In this document: positions 25,006 to 39,490 of the stretch, in pieces
Layout of the letters: each line of letters begins with the position of its first letter
How positions within the stretch are numbered: the first letter of the stretch is position 1
The notes under the pieces: generated by a model
What the model saw: only the letters and a program-made list of their open reading frames with translations
The model's database searches: none
Told to the model about the DNA's origin: nothing
Position numbers and translations under genes: made by a program
NCBI GenBank assembly: GCA_930367205.1
Contig: OV884015.1
Span: forward strand, 2,232,001-2,296,000
Source: Acanthosoma haemorrhoidale
Lineage: Eukaryota > Arthropoda > Insecta > Hemiptera > Acanthosomatidae
Reading direction: 5' to 3'
DNA length: 64,000 bases

Positions 25006-26554
25006 AACTCGTAGCTTTGATCATACGATCGTATCACGTAATATAATGAGTGCTAATGATACATTATACAATCATATTCGACATCATTTGATGTTATGTT
25101 CACGCGAAACTTTAATCATACAATCATATCACGTGATTGAATGAGTGCCAATGATATAGTACACTATCATATTCGACATCATTTGATGTTATGTTCACCC
25201 GAAACTTCAATCAATCGATCGTATCACGTGATTGAATGAGTGCCAATGATATGACACACAATCATATTCGACATCATTTGATGTTATATTCACTCGTAAC
25301 TTGAATCATACGATTGTAACACGTGATACAATGAGTTCAAATGATACGGTACACAATCATATTCCACATCATTTGATGTTATGTTTACTCGTAACTTGAA
25401 TCATACGATTGTAACACGTGATACAATGAGTTCAAATGATACGGTACACAATCATATTCCACATCATTTGATGTTATGTTTACTCGTAACTTTAATCATA
25501 CGATCGTATCACGTGATTGAATGAGTGCCAATGATATGGCACACAATCATATTCCACATCATTTGATGTTATGTTTACTCGTAACTTTAATCATACGATC
25601 GTATCACGTCATTGAATGAGTGCCAATGATATGGCACACAATCAAATTCGACATTATTTGGTGTTATATTCACTCGTAACTTGAATCAACCGATCGTATC
25701 ACGTGATACAATGAGTTCAAATGATATGGTACACAATCATATTTGACATCATTTGATGTTATGTTCACTCGTAACTTGAATCATACGATTGTATCACGTG
25801 ATACCATGAGTGCTAATGATTAGGCACACAATCATATTCGACATATTTTGATGTTATGTTCACGCGAAACTTTAATTATACGATCATATCACGTGATTGA
25901 ATGAGTGCCAATGATATGACACACAATCATATTCGACATCATTTGATGTTATATTCACTCGTAACTTGAATCATACGATTGTATCACGTGATACAATGAG
26001 TGCTAATAATACAGCACACAATCATATTCGACATCATTTGATGTTATATTCACTCGTAACTTGAATCATACGACCGTATCACGTGATTGAATGAATGCCA
26101 ATGATATGGCACACAATTATATTCGACATCATTTGATGTTATATTCACTGGTACCATGAATCACACGATCGTATCACGTGATACAATGAGTTCAAATGAT
26201 ACGGTACACAATCATATTTGACATCATTTGATGTTATATCCATCCCAAACTTTAATCATACGATCGTATCACGTGATTGAATGAATGCCAATGATATGGC
26301 ACACAATCATATTCGACATCATTTGATGTTATATTCACTGGTACCATGAATCATATGATCGTATCACGTGATACCATGAGTGTTATTGATACAGCACACA
26401 ATCATATTCAAAATCATTTGATGTTATCTTCACTCGTAACTTTCATCATACGATCGTATCACGTGATACAATAAGTGCAAATGATACGGCACACTATCAT
26501 ATTTGACATCATTTGATGTCATATTCACTCGTAACTTTATTCATACGATCGTAT
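25006..26554 (+). repeat. Sat-A block A12
   Basis: 1549 bp = 16 x 95 + 29. Same monomer order as A13 but lacking one 95-bp monomer (the CCATGAGTGCTAATGATACAGC / CAATCTTATTC type) between about 26160 and 26180. Confidence 0.92.
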
Positions 26555-27854
26555 GATCTTTAACGTTAGCTCTTGCCCTATTATGTTCTCCTGATACCAA
26601 AACAAAGAAAACATCTTTAAAAAGTCGAATTTTAACAAAAATGCGTATTTCATAGCTTGTACGTTAGCACCTGCCCCATTATGTTCTCCTGATACCAAAA
26701 CAAGAAAAATATCGTCAAAAAGTCGAATTTTTAAAAAATGCGTATTTCATAGCTAGTACGTCAGCTCCTGCCCCATTATGTTCTCCTGATACGAAAACAA
26801 GAAAAATTTCGTCAAAAAGTCGAATTTTTACAAAAATGCGTATTTAGAGCTAGTACGTTAGCTCCTGTCCCGTTATGTTCTCCTGATACCAAAACAAAAA
26901 AAATTGTCGTTCAAAAGTCAAATTTTTACAAAAATGCGTATTTCATAGCTGGTACGTTAGCTCCTGCCCTATTATGTTCTCCTGATACGAAAACGAGAAA
27001 AATATCGTCAAAAAGTTGAATTTTTCAAAAATGCGTATTTCATAGCTAGTACGTTAGCTCCTGCCCCATCATGTTCTCCTGATACTAAAACGAGGAAAAG
27101 ATCGTCAAAAAGTTGAATTTTTAAAAAATGCGTATTTCATAGCTAGTACGTCAGCTTCTGCCGCATCATGTTCTCCTGATACTAAAACCAGGAAAAAATC
27201 GTCAAAAAGTCGAATTTTTAAAAAATGCTTATTTCATAGCTAGTACGTCAGCTCCTGCCCCATTATGTTCTCCTGATACGAAAACAACAAAAATATCGTC
27301 AAAAAGTCGAATTTTTAAAAAAATGGGTATTTCATAGCTGGCACGTTAGCTCCTGCTCTTTTATGTTCTCCTGATACTAAATCAAGGAAAATATCGTCAA
27401 AAAGTCGAATTTTTCGAAAATGCGTATTTCATAGCTAGTACGTTAGCTCCTGCCCCATCATGTTCTCCTGATACGAAAACCAGGAAAATATCGTCAAAAA
27501 GTCGATTTTTTAAAAAATGCGTATTTCATAGCTAGTACGTCAGCTACTGCCCCATTATGTTCTCCTGATACCTAAACAACAAAATATCGTCAAAAAGTTG
27601 AATTTTTAAAAAAAATGCGTATTTCTTAGCTAGTACGTTAGCTCCTGCCTTATTATGTTCTCCTGATACCAAAACAAAGAAAATGTCATCAAAAAGTTAA
27701 ATTTTTTTAAAAAAGAGTATTTTATAGCTGGTACGTTAGCTTCTGAACAATTATGATTTCCTCATACCAAAACAAGAAAAATATCGTCAAAAAGTCGAAT
27801 TTTAAAAAAATGCGTATTTTATAGCTGGTACAATAATTCCTGCCCTATTATGTT
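26555..27854 (+). repeat. Sat-B block B12, full class X
   Basis: 1300 bp, 13 monomers plus partial end, same order as B11. Small private changes: GGAAAAAATCG in x7 and GTCAGCTACTGCC in x11. Confidence 0.92.
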
Positions 27855-29498
27855 AACTCGTAGCTTTGATCATACGATCGTATCACGTAATATAATGAGT
27901 GCTAATGATACATTATACAATCATATTCGACATCATTTGATGTTATGTTCACGCGAAACTTTAATCATACAATCATATCACGTGATTGAATGAGTGCCAA
28001 TGATATAGTACACTATCATATTCGACATCATTTGATGTTATGTTCACCCGAAACTTCAATCAATCGATCGTATCACGTGATTGAATGAGTGCCAATGATA
28101 TGACACACAATCATATTCGACATCATTTGATGTTATATTCACTCGTAACTTGAATCATACGATTGTAACACGTGATACAATGAGTTCAAATGATACGGTA
28201 CACAATCATATTCCACATCATTTGATGTTATGTTTACTCGTAACTTGAATCATACGATTGTAACACGTGATACAATGAGTTCAAATGATACGGTACACAA
28301 TCATATTCCACATCATTTGATGTTATGTTTACTCGTAACTTTAATCATACGATCGTATCACGTGATTGAATGAGTGCCAATGATATGGCACACAATCATA
28401 TTCCACATCATTTGATGTTATGTTTACTCGTAACTTTAATCATACGATCGTATCACGTCATTGAATGAGTGCCAATGATATGGCACACAATCAAATTCGA
28501 CATTATTTGGTGTTATATTCACTCGTAACTTGAATCAACCGATCGTATCACGTGATACAATGAGTTCAAATGATATGGTACACAATCATATTTGACATCA
28601 TTTGATGTTATGTTCACTCGTAACTTGAATCATACGATTGTATCACGTGATACCATGAGTGCTAATGATTAGGCACACAATCATATTCGACATATTTTGA
28701 TGTTATGTTCACGCGAAACTTTAATTATACGATCATATCACGTGATTGAATGAGTGCCAATGATATGACACACAATCATATTCGACATCATTTGATGTTA
28801 TATTCACTCGTAACTTGAATCATACGATTGTATCACGTGATACAATGAGTGCTAATAATACAGCACACAATCATATTCGACATCATTTGATGTTATATTC
28901 ACTCGTAACTTGAATCATACGACCGTATCACGTGATTGAATGAATGCCAATGATATGGCACACAATTATATTCGACATCATTTGATGTTATATTCACTGG
29001 TACCATGAATCACACGATCGTATCACGTGATACCATGAGTGCTAATGATACAGCACACAATCTTATTCGACATTATTTGATGTTATATTCACTCGTAACT
29101 TGAATCACACGATCGTATCACGTGATACAATGAGTTCAAATGATACGGTACACAATCATATTTGACATCATTTGATGTTATATCCATCCCAAACTTTAAT
29201 CATACGATCGTATCACGTGATTGAATGAATGCCAATGATATGGCACACAATCATATTCGACATCATTTGATGTTATATTCACTGGTACCATGAATCATAT
29301 GATCGTATCACGTGATACCATGAGTGTTATTGATACAGCACACAATCATATTCAAAATCATTTGATGTTATCTTCACTCGTAACTTTCATCATACGATCG
29401 TATCACGTGATACAATAAGTGCAAATGATACGGCACACTATCATATTTGACATCATTTGATGTCATATTCACTCGTAACTTTATTCATACGATCGTAT
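27855..29498 (+). repeat. Sat-A block A13
   Basis: 1644 bp = 17 x 95 + 29. Class X-linked start. Ends with the standard terminal monomer. Confidence 0.92.
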
Positions 29499-30658
29499 GA
29501 TCTTTAACGTTAGCTCTTGCCCTATTATGTTCTCCTGATACCAAAACAAAGAAAACATCTTTAAAAAGTCGAATTTTAACAAAAATGCGTATTTCATAGC
29601 TTGTACGTTAGCACCTGCCCCATTATGTTCTCCTGATACCAAAACAAGAAAAATATCGTCAAAAAGTCGAATTTTTAAAAAATGCGTATTTCATAGCTAG
29701 TACGTCAGCTCCTGCCCCATTATGTTCTCCTGATACGAAAACAAGAAAAATATCGTCAAAAAGTCGAATTTTTACAAAAATGCGTATTTAGAGCTAGTAC
29801 GTTAGCTCCTGTCCCGTTATGTTCTCCTGATACCAAAACAAAAAAAATTGTCGTTCAAAAGTCAAATTTTTACAAAAATGCGTATTTCATAGCTGGTACG
29901 TTAGCTCCTGCCCTATTATGTTCTCCTGATACGAAAACGAGAAAAATATCGTCAAAAAGTTGAATTTTTCAAAAATGCGTATTTCATAGCTAGTACGTCA
30001 GCTTCTGCCGCATCATGTTCTCCTGATACTAAAACCAGGAAAATATCGTCAAAAAGTCGAATTTTTAAAAAATGCTTATTTCATAGCTAGTACGTCAGCT
30101 CCTGCCCCATTATGTTCTCCTGATACGAAAACAACAAAAATATCGTCAAAAAGTCGAATTTTTAAAAAAATGGGTATTTCATAGCTGGCACGTTAGCTCC
30201 TGCTCTTTTATGTTCTCCTGATACTAAATCAAGGAAAATATCGTCAAAAAGTCGAATTTTTCGAAAATGCGTATTTCATAGCTAGTACGTTAGCTCCTGC
30301 CCCATCATGTTCTCCTGATACGAAAACCAGGAAAATATCGTCAAAAAGTCGATTTTTTAAAAAATGCGTATTTCATAGCTAGTACGTCAGCTCCTGCCCC
30401 ATTATGTTCTCCTGATACCTAAACAACAAAATATCGTCAAAAAGTTGAATTTTTAAAAAAAATGCGTATTTCTTAGCTAGTACGTTAGCTCCTGCCTTAT
30501 TATGTTCTCCTGATACCAAAACAAAGAAAATGTCATCAAAAAGTTAAATTTTTTTAAAAAAGAGTATTTTATAGCTGGTACGTTAGCTTCTGAACAATTA
30601 TGATTTCCTCATACCAAATATTTTATAGCTGGTACAATAATTCCTGCCCTATTATGTT
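29499..30658 (+). repeat. Sat-B block B13, class X, x6 absent, 43-bp deletion
   Basis: 1160 bp, 12 monomers: x5 is followed directly by x7, and x13 has the CTCATACCAAA/TATTTTATAG deletion. B15 has the same length and structure. Confidence 0.9.
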
Positions 30659-31637
30659 AACTCGTAGCTTTGATCATACGATCGTATCACGTAATATAAT
30701 GAGTGCTAATGATACATTATACAATCATATTCGACATCATTTGATGTTATGTTTACACGAAACTTTAATCATACAATCATATCACGTGATTGAATGAGTG
30801 CCAATGATATAGTACACTATCATATTCGACATCATTTGATGTTATGTTCACCCGAAACTTCAATCAATCGATCGTATCACGTGATTGAATGAGTGCCAAT
30901 GATATGACACACAATCATATTCGACATCATTTGATGTTATATTCACTCGTAACTTGAATCATACGATTGTAACACGTGATACAATGAGTTCAAATGATAC
31001 GGTACACAATCATATTCCACATCATTTGATGTTATGTTTACTCGTAACTTGAATCATACGATTGTAACACGTGATACAATGAGTTCAAATGATACGGTAC
31101 ACAATCATATTCCACATCATTTGATGTTATGTTTACTCGTAACTTTAATCATACGATCGTATCACGTGATTGAATGAGTGCCAATGATATGGCACACAAT
31201 CATATTCCACATCATTTGATGTTATGTTTACTCGTAACTTTAATCATACGATCGTATCACGTGATTGAATGAGTGCCAATGATATGGCACACAATCAAAT
31301 TCGACATTATTTGGTGTTATATTCACTCGTAACTTGAATCACACGATCGTATCACGTGATACAATGAGTTCAAATGATACGGTACACAATCATATTCGAC
31401 ATCATTTGATGTTATGTTCACTCGTGACTTGAATCATACGATCGTATCACGTGATACAATGAGTGATAATGATTAGGCACACTATCATATTCGACATATT
31501 TTGATGTTATGTTCACGCGAAACTTTAATTATACGATCATATCACGTGATTGAATGAGTGCCAATGATATGACACACAATCATATTCGACATCATTTGAT
31601 GTTATATTCACTCGTAACTTGAATCATACGATCGTAT
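30659..31637 (+). repeat. Sat-A block A14
   Basis: 979 bp = 10 x 95 + 29. The standard terminal monomer is absent: the block goes straight from a GATATGACACAC monomer to the border at CGATCGTAT, so an exchange inside that palindrome removed it. Identical in length and order to A16 and A18. Reads TATGTTTACACGAAAC. Confidence 0.92.
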
Positions 31638-32743
31638 GATCTTTAACGTTAGCTCTTGCCCTATTATGTTCTCCTGATACCAAAACAAAAAAAACATCTT
31701 TAAAAAGTCGAATATTAACAAAAATGCGTATTTCATAGCTAGTATGTTAGCTCCTGCCCCATTATGTTCTCCTGATACCTGAACAAGAAAATATCGTCAA
31801 AAAGTTGAATTTTTAAAAAAATGCGTATTTCTTAGCTAGTACGTTAGCTCCTGCCTTATTATGTTCTCCTGATACCAAAACAAAGAAAATGTCATAAAAA
31901 AGTTAAATTTTTTTAAAAAAGAGTATTTTATAGCTGGTACGTTAGCTCCTGAACAATTCTGTTCTCCTGATACGAAATCAAGAAAAATATCGTCAAAAAG
32001 TCGAATTTTTAAAAAATGCGTATTTCATAGCTAGTACGTCAGCTCCTGCCCCATTATGTTCTCCTGATACGAAAACAACGAAAATATCGTCAAAAAGTCG
32101 AATTTTTATAAAAATGGGTATTTCATAGCTGGCACGTTAGCTCCTGCTCTTTTATGTTTTCCTGATACTAAATCAGGGAAAATATCGGCAAAAAGTCGAA
32201 TTTTTCGAAAATGCGTATTTCATAGCTAGTACGTTAGCTCCTGCCCCATCTTGTTCTCCTGATACCAAAACAAAGAAAATATCGTCTAAAATTCAAATTT
32301 TTACAAAAATGCGTTTTTTATAGCTGGTACGTTAGCTCCTACCCTATTATGATCTCCTGATACGAAAACCAGGAAAATATCGTCAAAAAGTCGATTTTTT
32401 AAAAAATGCGTATTTCATAGCTAGTACGTCAGCTCCTGCCCCATTATGTTCTCCTGATACCTAAACAAGAAAATATCGTCAAAAAGTTGAATTTTAAAAA
32501 AAAATGCGTATTTCTTAGCTAGTACGTTAGCTCCTGCCTTATTATGTTCTCCTGATACCAAAACAAAGAAAATGTCATCCAAAAGTTAAATTTTTTTAAA
32601 AAAGAGTATTTTATAGCTGGTACGTTAGCTTCTGAACAATTATGATTTCCTCATACCAAAACAAGAAAAATATCGTCAAAAAGTCGAATTTTAAAAAAAT
32701 GCGTATTTTATAGCTGGTACAATAATTCCTGCCCTATTATGTT
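31638..32743 (+). repeat. Sat-B block B14, full class Y
   Basis: 1106 bp, 11 monomers. Shares with B16 and B18 the private changes ATGTTTTCCTGATAC and ATATCGGCAAAAAG in y6; AACAAAAAAAACATC in y1 is shared with B16 only. Confidence 0.92.
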
Positions 32744-33532
32744 AATTCGTAGCTTTGATCATACGATCGTATCACGTAATATAATGAGTGCCAATGATAC
32801 GGTACACTATCATATTCGACATCATTTGATGTTATATTCACTCGTGGCTTCAATCATACGATCGTATCACGTGATATAATGAGTGCCAATGATACGGTAC
32901 ACTATCATATTCGACATCATTTGATGTTATATTCACTCGTGGCTTCAATCATACGATCGTATCACGTGATATAATGAGTGGCAATGATGCGGTACACTAT
33001 CATATTCCACATCATTTGATGTTATGTTTACTCGTAACTTTAATCATACGATCGTATCACGTCATTGAATGAGTGCCAATGATATGGCACACAATCAAAT
33101 TCGACATTATTTGGTGTTATATTCACTCGTAACTTGAATCAACCGATCGTATCACGTAATATAATGAGTGCTAATGATACATTATACAATCATATTCGAC
33201 ATCATTTGATGTTATGTTCACGCGAAACTTTAATCATACAATCATATCACGTGATTGAATGAGTGCCAATGATATAGTACACTATCATATTCGACATCAT
33301 TTGATGTTATGTTCACCCGAAACTTCAATCAATCGATCGTATCACGTGATTGAATGAGTGCCAATGATATGACACACAATCATATTCGACATCATTTGAT
33401 GTTATATTCACTCGTAACTTGAATCATACGATTGTAACACGTGATACAATGAGTTCAAATGATACGGTACACAATCATATTCCACATCATTTGATGTTAT
33501 GTTTACTCGTAACTTTATTCATACGATCGTAT
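32744..33532 (+). repeat. Sat-A block A15
   Basis: 789 bp = 8 x 95 + 29. Begins as class Y-linked and switches near 33155 to the class X-linked series (GTAATATAATGAGTGCTAATGATACATT) in mid-block. Sequence normally found at a block start is therefore embedded here. Confidence 0.9.
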
Positions 33533-34692
33533 GATCTTTAACGTTAGCTCTTGCCCTATTATGTTCTCCTGATACCAAAACAAAGAAAACATCTTTAAAA
33601 AGTCGAATTTTAACAAAAATGCGTATTTCATAGCTTGTACGTTAGCACCTGCCCCATTATGTTCTCCTGATACCAAAACAAGAAAAATATCGTCAAAAAG
33701 TCGAATTTTTAAAAAATGCGTATTTCATAGCTAGTACGTCAGCTCCTGCCCCATTATGTTCTCCTGATACGAAAACAAGAAAAATATCGTCAAAAAGTCG
33801 AATTTTTACAAAAATGCGTATTTAGAGCTAGTACGTTAGCTCCTGTCCCGTTATGTTCTCCTGATACCAAAACAAAAAAAATTGTCGTTCAAAAGTCAAA
33901 TTTTTGCAAAAATGCGTATTTCATAGCTGGTACGTTAGCTCCTGCCCTATTATGTTCTCCTGATACGAAAACGAGAAAAATATCGTCAAAAAGTTGAATT
34001 TTTCAAAAATGCGTATTTCATAGCTAGTACGTCAGCTTCTGCCGCATCATGTTCTCCTGATACTAAAACCAGGAAAATATCGTCAAAAAGTCGAATTTTT
34101 AAAAAATGCTTATTTCATAGCTAGTACGTCAGCTCCTGCCCCATTATGTTCTCCTGATACGAAAACAACAAAAATATCGTCAAAAAGTCGAATTTTTAAA
34201 AAAATGGGTATTTCATAGCTGGCACGTTAGCTCCTGCTCTTTTATGTTCTCCTGATACTAAATCAAGGAAAATATCGTCAAAAAGTCGAATTTTTCGAAA
34301 ATGCGTATTTCATAGCTAGTACGTTAGCTCCTGCCCCATCATGTTCTCCTGATACGAAAACCAGGAAAATATCGTCAAAAAGTCGATTTTTTAAAAAATG
34401 CGTATTTCATAGCTAGTACGTCAGCTCCTGCCCCATTATGTTCTCCTGATACCTAAACAACAAAATATCGTCAAAAAGTTGAATTTTTAAAAAAAATGCG
34501 TATTTCTTAGCTAGTACGTTAGCTCCTGCCTTATTATGTTCTCCTGATACCAAAACAAAGAAAATGTCATCAAAAAGTTAAATTTTTTTAAAAAAGAGTA
34601 TTTTATAGCTGGTACGTTAGCTTCTGAACAATTATGATTTCCTCATACCAAATATTTTATAGCTGGTACAATAATTCCTGCCCTATTATGTT
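33533..34692 (+). repeat. Sat-B block B15, class X, x6 absent, 43-bp deletion
   Basis: 1160 bp, same structure as B13, differing in x4 (TTTTTGCAAAAATG, shared with B8). Confidence 0.9.
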
Positions 34693-35671
34693 AACTCGTA
34701 GCTTTGATCATACGATCGTATCACGTAATATAATGAGTGCTAATGATACATTATACAATCATATTCGACATCATTTGATGTTATGTTTACACGAAACTTT
34801 AATCATACAATCATATCACGTGATTGAATGAGTGCCAATGATATAGTACACTATCATATTCGACATCATTTGATGTTATGTTCACCCGAAACTTCAATCA
34901 ATCGATCGTATCACGTGATTGAATGAGTGCCAATGATATGACACACAATCATATTCGACATCATTTGATGTTATATTCACTCGTAACTTGAATCATACGA
35001 TTGTAACACGTGATACAATGAGTTCAAATGATACGGTACACAATCATATTCCACATCATTTGATGTTATGTTTACTCGTAACTTGAATCATACGATTGTA
35101 ACACGTGATACAATGAGTTCAAATGATACGGTACACAATCATATTCCACATCATTTGATGTTATGTTTACTCGTAACTTTAATCATACGATCGTATCACG
35201 TGATTGAATGAGTGCCAATGATATGGCACACAATCATATTCCACATCATTTGATGTTATGTTTACTCGTAACTTTAATCATACGATCGTATCACGTGATT
35301 GAATGAGTGCCAATGATATGGCACACAATCAAATTCGACATTATTTGGTGTTATATTCACTCGTAACTTGAATCACACGATCGTATCACGTGATACAATG
35401 AGTTCAAATGATACGGTACACAATCATATTCGACATCATTTGATGTTATGTTCACTCGTGACTTGAATCATACGATCGTATCACGTGATACAATGAGTGA
35501 TAATGATTAGGCACACTATCATATTCGACATATTTTGATGTTATGTTCACGCGAAACTTTAATTATACGATCATATCACGTGATTGAATGAGTGCCAATG
35601 ATATGACACACAATCATATTCGACATCATTTGATGTTATATTCACTCGTAACTTGAATCATACGATCGTAT
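34693..35671 (+). repeat. Sat-A block A16
   Basis: 979 bp, 10 x 95 + 29. Copy of A14 at +4034 bp, with no difference seen by eye. Confidence 0.92.
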
Positions 35672-36777
35672 GATCTTTAACGTTAGCTCTTGCCCTATTA
35701 TGTTCTCCTGATACCAAAACAAAAAAAACATCTTTAAAAAGTCGAATATTAACAAAAATGCGTATTTCATAGCTAGTATGTTAGCTCCTGCCCCATTATG
35801 TTCTCCTGATACCTGAACAAGAAAATATCGTCAAAAAGTTGAATTTTTAAAAAAATGCGTATTTCTTAGCTAGTACGTTAGCTCCTGCCTTATTATGTTC
35901 TCCTGATACCAAAACAAAGAAAATGTCATAAAAAAGTTAAATTTTTTTAAAAAAGAGTATTTTATAGCTGGTACGTTAGCTCCTGAACAATTCTGTTCTC
36001 CTGATACGAAATCAAGAAAAATATCGTCAAAAAGTCGAATTTTTAAAAAATGCGTATTTCATAGCTAGTACGTCAGCTCCTGCCCCATTATGTTCTCCTG
36101 ATACGAAAACAACGAAAATATCGTCAAAAAGTCGAATTTTTATAAAAATGGGTATTTCATAGCTGGCACGTTAGCTCCTGCTCTTTTATGTTTTCCTGAT
36201 ACTAAATCAGGGAAAATATCGGCAAAAAGTCGAATTTTTCGAAAATGCGTATTTCATAGCTAGTACGTTAGCTCCTGCCCCATCTTGTTCTCCTGATACC
36301 AAAACAAAGAAAATATCGTCTAAAATTCAAATTTTTACAAAAATGCGTTTTTTATAGCTGGTACGTTAGCTCCTACCCTATTATGATCTCCTGATACGAA
36401 AACCAGGAAAATATCGTCAAAAAGTCGATTTTTTAAAAAATGCGTATTTCATAGCTAGTACGTCAGCTCCTGCCCCATTATGTTCTCCTGATACCTAAAC
36501 AAGAAAATATCGTCAAAAAGTTGAATTTTAAAAAAAAATGCGTATTTCTTAGCTAGTACGTTAGCTCCTGCCTTATTATGTTCTCCTGATACCAAAACAA
36601 AGAAAATGTCATCCAAAAGTTAAATTTTTTTAAAAAAGAGTATTTTATAGCTGGTACGTTAGCTTCTGAACAATTATGATTTCCTCATACCAAAACAAGA
36701 AAAATATCGTCAAAAAGTCGAATTTTAAAAAAATGCGTATTTTATAGCTGGTACAATAATTCCTGCCCTATTATGTT
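35672..36777 (+). repeat. Sat-B block B16, full class Y
   Basis: 1106 bp, copy of B14 at +4034 bp, including the shared private changes in y1 and y6. Confidence 0.92.
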
Positions 36778-38326
36778 AATTCGTAGCTTTGATCATACGA
36801 TCGTATCACGTAATATAATGAGTGCCAATGATACGGTACACTATCATATTCGACATCATTTGATGTTATATTCACTCGTGGCTTCAATCATACGATCGTA
36901 TCACGTGATATAATGAGTGCCAATGATACGGTACACTATCATATTCGACATCATTTGATGTTATATTCACTCGTGGCTTCAATCATACGATCGTATCACG
37001 TGATATAATGAGTGGCAATGATGCGGTACACTATCATATTCCACATCATTTGATGTTATGTTTACTCGTAACTTTAATCATACGATCGTATCACGTCATT
37101 GAATGAGTGCCAATGATATGGCACACAATCAAATTCGACATTATTTGGTGTTATATTCACTCGTAACTTGAATCAACCGATCGTATCACGTAATATAATG
37201 AGTGCTAATGATACATTATACAATCATATTCGACATCATTTGATGTTATGTTCACGCGAAACTTTAATCATACAATCATATCACGTGATTGAATGAGTGC
37301 CAATGATATAGTACACTATCATATTCGACATCATTTGATGTTATGTTCACCCGAAACTTCAATCAATCGATCATATCACGTGATTGAATGAGTGCCAATG
37401 ATATGACACACAATCATATTCGACATCATTTGATGTTATATTCACTCGTAACTTGAATCATACGATTGTAACACGTGATACAATGAGTTCAAATGATACG
37501 GTACACAATCATATTCCACATCATTTGATGTTATGTTTACTCGTAACTTGAATCATACGATTGTAACACGTGATACAATGAGTTCAAATGATACGGTACA
37601 CAATCATATTCCACATCATTTGATGTTATGTTTACTCGTAACTTTAATCATACGATCGTATCACGTGATTGAATGAGTGCCAATGATATGGCACACAATC
37701 ATATTCCACATCATTTGATGTTATGTTTACTCGTAACTTTAATCATACGATCGTATCACGTGATTGAATGAGTGCCAATGATATGGCACACAATCAAATT
37801 CGACATTATTTGGTGTTATATTCACTCGTAACTTGAATCACACGATCGTATCACGTGATACAATGAGTTCAAATGATACGGTACACAATCATATTCGACA
37901 TCATTTGATGTTATGTTCACTCGTGAGTTGAATCATACGATCGTATCACGAGATACAATGAGTGATAATGATTAGGCACACTATCATATTCGACATATTT
38001 TGATGTTATGTTCACGCGAAACTTTAATTATACGATCATATCACGTGATTGAATGAGTGCCAATGATATGACACACAATCATATTCGACATATTTTGATG
38101 TTATGTTCACGCGAAACTTTAATTATACGATCATATCACGTGATACAACGAGTGCTAATGATACAGCACACAATCATATTCGACATCATTTGATGTTATA
38201 TTCACTCGTAACTTGAATCATACGATCGTATCACGTGATACAATAAGTGCAAATGATACGGCACACTATCATATTTGACATCATTTGATGTCATATTCAC
38301 TCGTAACTTTATTCATACGATCGTAT
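36778..38326 (+). repeat. Sat-A block A17
   Basis: 1549 bp = 16 x 95 + 29, eight monomers longer than A15. It has the same Y-start followed by embedded X-start near 37190. Private changes: AATCGATCATATC, CTCGTGAGTTG, CACGAGATAC and ACAACGAGTGC. Confidence 0.92.
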
Positions 38327-38511
38327 GATCTTTAACGTTAGCTCTTGCCCTATTATGTTCTCCTGATACCAAAACAAAGAAAATGTCATCAAAAAGTTAA
38401 TTTTTTTTAAAAAAGAGTATTTTATAGCTGGTACGTTAGCTTCTGAACAATTATGATTTCCTCATACCAAATATTTTATAGCTGGTACAATAATTCCTGC
38501 CCTATTATGTT
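38327..38511 (+). repeat. Sat-B block B17, collapsed class X (185 bp)
   Basis: The smallest Sat-B block: x1 start fused to an x12 tail (AAAATGTCATCAAAAAG), then x13 with the 43-bp deletion and partial end. Against B15, 975 bp are missing, close to ten monomers. Both borders are standard, so the block shrank internally while its junctions were kept. Confidence 0.9.
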
Positions 38512-39490
38512 AACTCGTAGCTTTGATCATACGATCGTATCACGTAATATAATGAGTGCTAATGATACATTATACAATCATATTCGACATCATTTGATGT
38601 TATGTTTACACGAAACATTAATCATACAATCATATCACGTGATTGAATGAGTGCCAATGATATAGTACACTATCATATTCGACATCATTTGATGTTATGT
38701 TCACCCGAAACTTCAATCAATCGATCGTATCACGTGATTGAATGAGTGCCAATGATATGACACACAATCATATTCGACATCATTTGATGTTATATTCACT
38801 CGTAACTTGAATCATACGATTGTAACACGTGATACAATGAGTTCAAATGATACGGTACACAATCATATTCCACATCATTTGATGTTATGTTTACTCGTAA
38901 CTTGAATCATACGATTGTAACACGTGATACAATGAGTTCAAATGATACGGTACACAATCATATTCCACATCATTTGATGTTATGTTTACTCGTAACTTTA
39001 ATCATACGATCGTATCACGTGATTGAATGAGTGCCAATGATATGGCACACAATCATATTCCACATCATTTGATGTTATGTTTACTCGTAACTTTAATCAT
39101 ACGATCGTATCACGTGATTGAATGAGTGCCAATGATATGGCACACAATCAAATTCGACATTATTTGGTGTTATATTCACTCGTAACTTGAATCACACGAT
39201 CGTATCACGTGATACAATGAGTTCAAATGATACGGTACACAATCATATTCGACATCATTTGATGTTATGTTCACTCGTGACTTGAATCATACGATCGTAT
39301 CACGTGATACAATGAGTGATAATGATTAGGCACACTATCATATTCGACATATTTTGATGTTATGTTCACGCGAAACTTTAATTATACGATCATATCACGT
39401 GATTGAATGAGTGCCAATGATATGACACACAATCATATTCGACATCATTTGATGTTATATTCACTCGTAACTTGAATCATACGATCGTAT
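38512..39490 (+). repeat. Sat-A block A18
   Basis: 979 bp, third copy of A14/A16. Private change ACACGAAACATTAATC. Confidence 0.92.

Larger units (their letters stand above)
25006..30658 (+). repeat. 2.85-kb HOR (A12-B12, A13-B13)
   Basis: Two tandem copies of an A+B pair: 25006-27854 (2849 bp) and 27855-30658 (2804 bp). The difference is explained exactly: A13 gains one 95-bp monomer, and B13 loses x6 (97 bp) and carries the 43-bp x13 deletion. Much of A11-B11 upstream belongs to the same family but has a class Y-linked start. Confidence 0.85.
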
